Part shown: in pieces, positions 22,146 to 22,219 of the stretch
How positions within the stretch are numbered: the stretch's first letter is position 1
Layout of the letters: the number at the start of each line of letters is the position of its first letter
Assembly: GCA_029004655.1 (NCBI GenBank)
Contig: JAQVYP010000008.1
Coordinates: 1-22,219 of the forward strand
Source of the DNA: Oscillospiraceae bacterium
Lineage (GTDB): Bacteria > Bacillota > Clostridia > Oscillospirales > Acutalibacteraceae
Direction of reading: 5' to 3'
Length of the DNA: 22,219 nt
Notes under the pieces: generated by a model
Told to the model about the DNA's origin: nothing
Database searches by the model: none
What the model saw: only the letters and a program-made list of their open reading frames with translations
Program-made: the position numbers and the translations under genes

Positions 22146-22219
<74 letters not shown>

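Overview
The window looks like chromosomal DNA of an AT-rich, endospore-forming member of the Clostridia, most like the Oscillospiraceae/Ruminococcaceae. The evidence is strong AGGAGG ribosome sites, sigma-A promoters of TTGACA-17-TATAAT type, a spore cortex-lytic enzyme (SleB type), an indolepyruvate:ferredoxin oxidoreductase typical of anaerobes, and a Firmicutes-style rpmG-secE-nusG-rplKA-rplJL block. No phage, CRISPR array, tRNA or transposase gene was seen.

Layout, left to right. (1) 1-933: a long AT-rich leader with two possible promoters, then a cyclophilin gene. (2) 1090-5140: a promoter-to-terminator operon on + with an orphan glucose-1-phosphate thymidylyltransferase (rmlA/rfbA type) and three family 2 glycosyltransferases, probably for a rhamnose-type surface polysaccharide. 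(3) 5159-13341, all on the minus strand and read right to left: murA, walJ-type hydrolase, rlmH, degV family protein, then rpmG-secE-nusG-rplK-rplA and rplJ-rplL. There is an L10-type leader with an attenuator before rplJ, and two stretches that resemble the 23S rRNA binding site of L1, before rplK and before rplA. SecE carries an unusual multi-pass membrane extension, and rpoB does not follow rplL. (4) 13342-13894: a gene-poor interval between divergent murA and iorA promoters. It holds a structured element and an intrinsic terminator that belongs to neither gene. (5) 13895-18180: iorA-iorB-paaK-ACT operon for ferredoxin-linked oxidation of aryl-pyruvates, ending in a strong terminator. (6) 18182-18338: a 157-bp MITE-like long inverted repeat. 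(7) 18369-19733: citrate synthase on minus. (8) 19953-21796: a membrane-anchored M23/LytM peptidase and, convergent to it, a SleB-type cell wall hydrolase, with a palindromic repeat between them. (9) 21927-22219: rRNA operon promoter, leader and the first 74 or so bases of 16S rRNA, cut by the window edge.

Most of the window is translation and envelope housekeeping. The least explained parts are the SecE extension, the paired L1-like sites, the unassigned + transcript between murA and iorA, and a small repeat family (13588-13670, 21053-21117, and a solo half at 18114-18129).
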